Shown here piece by piece: positions 61,613 to 64,000 of a stretch of DNA of 64,000 nt. The translations under genes were made by a program, and so were the position numbers. Position 1 is the first letter of the stretch. Each line of letters begins with the position of its first letter. The notes under the pieces were generated by a model that was given only the letters and a program-made list of their open reading frames with translations, ran no database searches and was not told the origin of the DNA. The stretch comes from Fodinibius salicampi (GTDB lineage Bacteria; Bacteroidota; Rhodothermia; Balneolales; Balneolaceae). Where the stretch lies: the NCBI RefSeq assembly GCF_039545095.1, contig NZ_BAABRS010000002.1, forward strand, positions 124,001 through 188,000, written 5' to 3'.

Positions 61613-62755
61613 ATGCGATTGGCAAGCATTATATTACTGCTGCTTGTAATATTGGTAAGCAGTCAACATATAAACGCTTTGCCGTCTTCTGAAGAAGGGA
61701 GTGTTATTTCAGAAAATAGCAAGGTAACTGTACCATTTGAGATTGTTCAGAAGGGGAAAAAGCAATCTGAGGGAGAGAGCAAAGAAGTGCTGGATGCAGA
61801 GACATATGAACAACAGTTGGCCGAAACGAAATCCCATCTTTTACTAGTAAATGAACAAGAGGTTAACCGTCTGCTGCGGGAAAAGCAGCAAGCCCAGGAA
61901 GAGCGTATAAAAGCGCAAAATATAGGATTAATCGTTGGTGGAATATTTATAGTTATTATTTTGATCTCGCTTTACATGTTGTATCGGGGGAAGAAAGAAC
62001 GGGATCAAATGAATGCCGTATTACAGGAAGAACGGAAAAACCTGGAAGAGTTAAATGAAGTGAAGGATAAGTTGCTGGCTATTGCTTCTCACGATTTGCG
62101 TTCACCACTTTCCTCTCTCAGGGGAATGCTTGAGCTCTTTAAAGATAATAAGCTTACCGAAAAGGAGCGTCGGCAGATGTTAAGCGAGCTGGAGATTCGA
62201 CTTGATCAAAACATCAATCTATTAGATAATTTATTGGTATGGGCCCGGGATCAAATGTCGGGACTTACAATAAACCAAAAGTCTCTTTCAGCCCGCCAGA
62301 TAACGGATATGGTAATGAGTGAGCATCATTCTGCTGCCGAGTATAAGGGGGTGAGCCTTGTAAATAATGTGAGAGAAGACTTGAAAGTAAAAGCGGATGA
62401 AACTCTATTGCAACTTGTTCTCAGAAATTTGATTTCAAATGCTGTTAAATTTACCGATGAGGGCGATCAGATAGAGATAGAAGCAGAGAGTACCGGTAAC
62501 GAAATATTATTCATGGTTATGGATTCAGGTATTGGTATTCCCCGAGAAAAGCAGGAGGGAATATTCAGTATAAACAGTAAATCGCGTGCAGGAACTCATA
62601 ATGAACAAGGTAGTGGGCTTGGACTTGGACTATGTAAGGAATTTATTACAAAAATGGGTGGATCAATTAGTGTGGAGAGTGAAGAGGGAGAGGGAACGAC
62701 GTTTGTATTCAGTCTGCCAATAGCTCACTCTGAGCCTTTGGAACTCAAGCAGTAA
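61613..62755 (+). CDS. membrane sensor histidine kinase
   Basis: A 380-aa protein with a signal-like N-terminal helix and a short extracytoplasmic region (~25–105, partly coiled-coil). One transmembrane helix (IGLIVGGIFIVIILISLYML) follows, then a coiled-coil linker. The HisKA domain has DKLLAIASHDLRSPLSSLRG (phospho-acceptor His). The HATPase has NLISNAVKFTDEGDQ (N box), DSGIGIPREKQ (G1) and GSGLGLGLCKEF (G2). No response-regulator gene lies next to it, so its partner is elsewhere. The short sensor part resembles truncated tetratricopeptide-type kinases of Bacteroidota that lost their TPR array, but this is a guess. Confidence 0.92.
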   Translation: MRLASIILLLLVILVSSQHINALPSSEEGSVISENSKVTVPFEIVQKGKKQSEGESKEVLDAETYEQQLAETKSHLLLVNEQEVNRLLREKQQAQEERIKAQNIGLIVGGIFIVIILISLYMLYRGKKERDQMNAVLQEERKNLEELNEVKDKLLAIASHDLRSPLSSLRGMLELFKDNKLTEKERRQMLSELEIRLDQNINLLDNLLVWARDQMSGLTINQKSLSARQITDMVMSEHHSAAEYKGVSLVNNVREDLKVKADETLLQLVLRNLISNAVKFTDEGDQIEIEAESTGNEILFMVMDSGIGIPREKQEGIFSINSKSRAGTHNEQGSGLGLGLCKEFITKMGGSISVESEEGEGTTFVFSLPIAHSEPLELKQ

Positions 62756-62866
62756 AAATCGGGTAAGATAAAAAGGGTATATATCTATTAGTAATATGCG
62801 TATATTCATCCTTTTTATAATCTGATTACATTAAACGAATAACGAATTTATCATAAATAAAAGATC

Positions 62867-64000
62867 ATGCTTCAAGAGTTACTAGACAAAATTGACAAGA
62901 AAGAATTTACTGTAGGTATTATAGGGCTGGGATATGTAGGGCTACCACTCATGTGGACTTTTCATGAAAATGATATGCCGGTTATCGGTTTCGATATAGA
63001 TAAAGATAAGATAAACTGTATTAATGAAGGTCGTCCGTATATTAAACATCTCGGCAAAGAGATGATGCAGAAACTGGCAAAAAGTGACCGTGTTGATGCA
63101 ACGACTGACTTTAAGCGTCTATCAGAAGCTGATGCTCTGATGATGTGTGTGCCCACACCATTGGACGAACATCGCGAGCCCGATATGCAATATGTAGAAC
63201 GGACCTGCTTTACCGTTGGAGAAAATCTTCGAAAAGGTCAGCTGGTAATCTTGGAATCGACCACCTATCCCGGTACGACCGAGGAACTGATTATTCCGAT
63301 ACTGGAATCCAAATCGGGTCTTACTTCGGGAGAAGATTTCTATGTAGCTTACAGTCCCGAGCGAGAAGATCCCGGAAACCCCAATTTCAATACTTCTAAA
63401 ATACCCAAGGTGGTAGGAGGACATGGAGAGGATGCAATCAAACTGGCTTGTGCTCTTTATGATACCTCAATTGTGCAGACGGTTCCTGTTTCAAATACCA
63501 AGACAGCTGAAGCGGTAAAAATAACTGAAAATGTATTTCGGGCCGTGAACATTGCTTTGGTTAACGAGCTAAAGGTAGTATTTCAACAAATGGGAATTGA
63601 TGTGCATGAGGTTTTGGATGCGGCCGATACCAAGCCTTTTGGCTTCATGAAATTTGTACCGGGACCGGGTTTGGGCGGACACTGTATTCCTATCGATCCC
63701 TTTTATTTGACCTGGAAGGCGCGGGAATACGAACAGAATACCCGTTTTATTGAGCTGGCTGGTGAGATTAATACCTCCATGCCGCAATATGTGGTTAATC
63801 AGACCTTAAAAGCGCTAAATGCCCACAAAAAACCGATGAATGGCAGTAAGGTATTGGTTATTGGTTTGGCTTATAAGCCTGATGTAGACGATATGCGTGA
63901 ATCACCTACCTTCAAGATAATGGACCTGGTGGATAAGTATGGTGCTGAAGTATCCTACTATGATCCCCACATCCCGGAAGTAAAGCCTACGCGAGAGCAC
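62867..64000 (+). CDS. nucleotide-sugar dehydrogenase (UDP-GlcNAc/ManNAc 6-dehydrogenase type), partial
   Basis: Reads through the right edge; 378 codons are present. N-terminal Rossmann motif VGIIGLGYVGLPLMWTFHEN, LMMCVPTPLDEHREPDMQYV, then the ESTTYPGTTEE segment. The catalytic Cys lies in GPGLGGHCIPIDPFYLTWKA. The C-terminal UDP-binding domain begins KVLVIGLAYKPDVDDMRESP. It oxidises a UDP-sugar at C6 to a uronic acid, for capsule, O-antigen or exopolysaccharide. The TKPFGFMKFVPGPGLGGHC form points to WecC/WbpA-type acetamido-sugar dehydrogenases rather than plain UDP-glucose dehydrogenase. Polysaccharide genes are expected to the right. Confidence 0.93.
   Translation, partial: MLQELLDKIDKKEFTVGIIGLGYVGLPLMWTFHENDMPVIGFDIDKDKINCINEGRPYIKHLGKEMMQKLAKSDRVDATTDFKRLSEADALMMCVPTPLDEHREPDMQYVERTCFTVGENLRKGQLVILESTTYPGTTEELIIPILESKSGLTSGEDFYVAYSPEREDPGNPNFNTSKIPKVVGGHGEDAIKLACALYDTSIVQTVPVSNTKTAEAVKITENVFRAVNIALVNELKVVFQQMGIDVHEVLDAADTKPFGFMKFVPGPGLGGHCIPIDPFYLTWKAREYEQNTRFIELAGEINTSMPQYVVNQTLKALNAHKKPMNGSKVLVIGLAYKPDVDDMRESPTFKIMDLVDKYGAEVSYYDPHIPEVKPTREH

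Noticed and set aside
1-64000. CRISPR array or tRNA/rRNA gene
   Set aside because: I saw no regularly spaced repeats and no cloverleaf with a T-loop GTTCGA-type sequence at a 3' end; a weak tRNA could still be missed by eye.

Overview
The window looks like a chromosomal segment of a bacterium from the Balneolota / Rhodothermota side of the Bacteroidota (FCB) group. This rests on gene style, not on a search. It shows a split PntA transhydrogenase, a NagB–PIG-L fusion, a stand-alone MnmC1-type methyltransferase, a TPP-riboswitch-controlled TonB-dependent receptor, M14 and S8 exported peptidases, a B-type (ba3) cytochrome oxidase beside a CcoI-type copper ATPase, and mostly A-rich rather than strong Shine-Dalgarno leaders. 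I saw no rRNA, tRNA or CRISPR array.

Layout. 1–3.3 kb: transhydrogenase genes, thioredoxin reductase, a DUF4342 protein. 3.3–16.1 kb: a ComM/YifB-type AAA+ ATPase gene split just before its Walker A motif by an 11.28-kb integrated element. 16.2–25.3 kb: TPP riboswitch and TonB receptor, GH43-like lipoprotein, M14 peptidase, type-B carboxylesterase divergent from a Nudix/NrtR-type regulator with an 11-bp-arm operator-like palindrome between them. 25.5–33 kb: mutS, a frameshifted small secreted-protein gene, a GntR-type regulator, a UPF1-like helicase, mnmD. 33–38.3 kb: M20 amidohydrolase, FAD oxidoreductase, MFS transporter, asparaginase-type hydrolase. 38.3–45.5 kb: copper and ba3-oxidase cluster, Nudix hydrolase. 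45.8–56.4 kb: S8 protease, adenosine-kinase-like PfkB kinase, RdgB, NagB–PIG-L fusion, SSS symporter, alcohol dehydrogenase, serine hydrolase, lipoproteins. 56.4–61.2 kb: divergent metH and metF. 61.6 kb to the end: histidine kinase and a partial nucleotide-sugar dehydrogenase.

The most interesting part is the element. Its large serine integrase lies beside the right junction. Joining the flanks at a shared TG dinucleotide rebuilds an uninterrupted 513-codon comM ([15 protein letters not shown]), so excision should restore the gene exactly. The element carries no recognisable relaxase, capsid or conjugation gene. Its backbone centres on a 459-aa protein with a family-A-like polymerase palm (DYSGLHPR, RAFLK, VHDS). 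Upstream of that gene is a three-way-junction RNA structure ending in a U-rich run. One of its loops is complementary, over 8–9 bases, to a 13-bp tandem repeat covering the polymerase gene's ribosome-binding region. I read this as an RNA-controlled replication module of an integrative plasmid-like element, which may be undescribed. The left third of the element is AT-rich cargo: a three-gene reverse-strand operon with a papain/NlpC-like Cys–His protein, a 36-aa membrane peptide, and two small membrane proteins. It could be a defence or other accessory cassette. That function is inference only.
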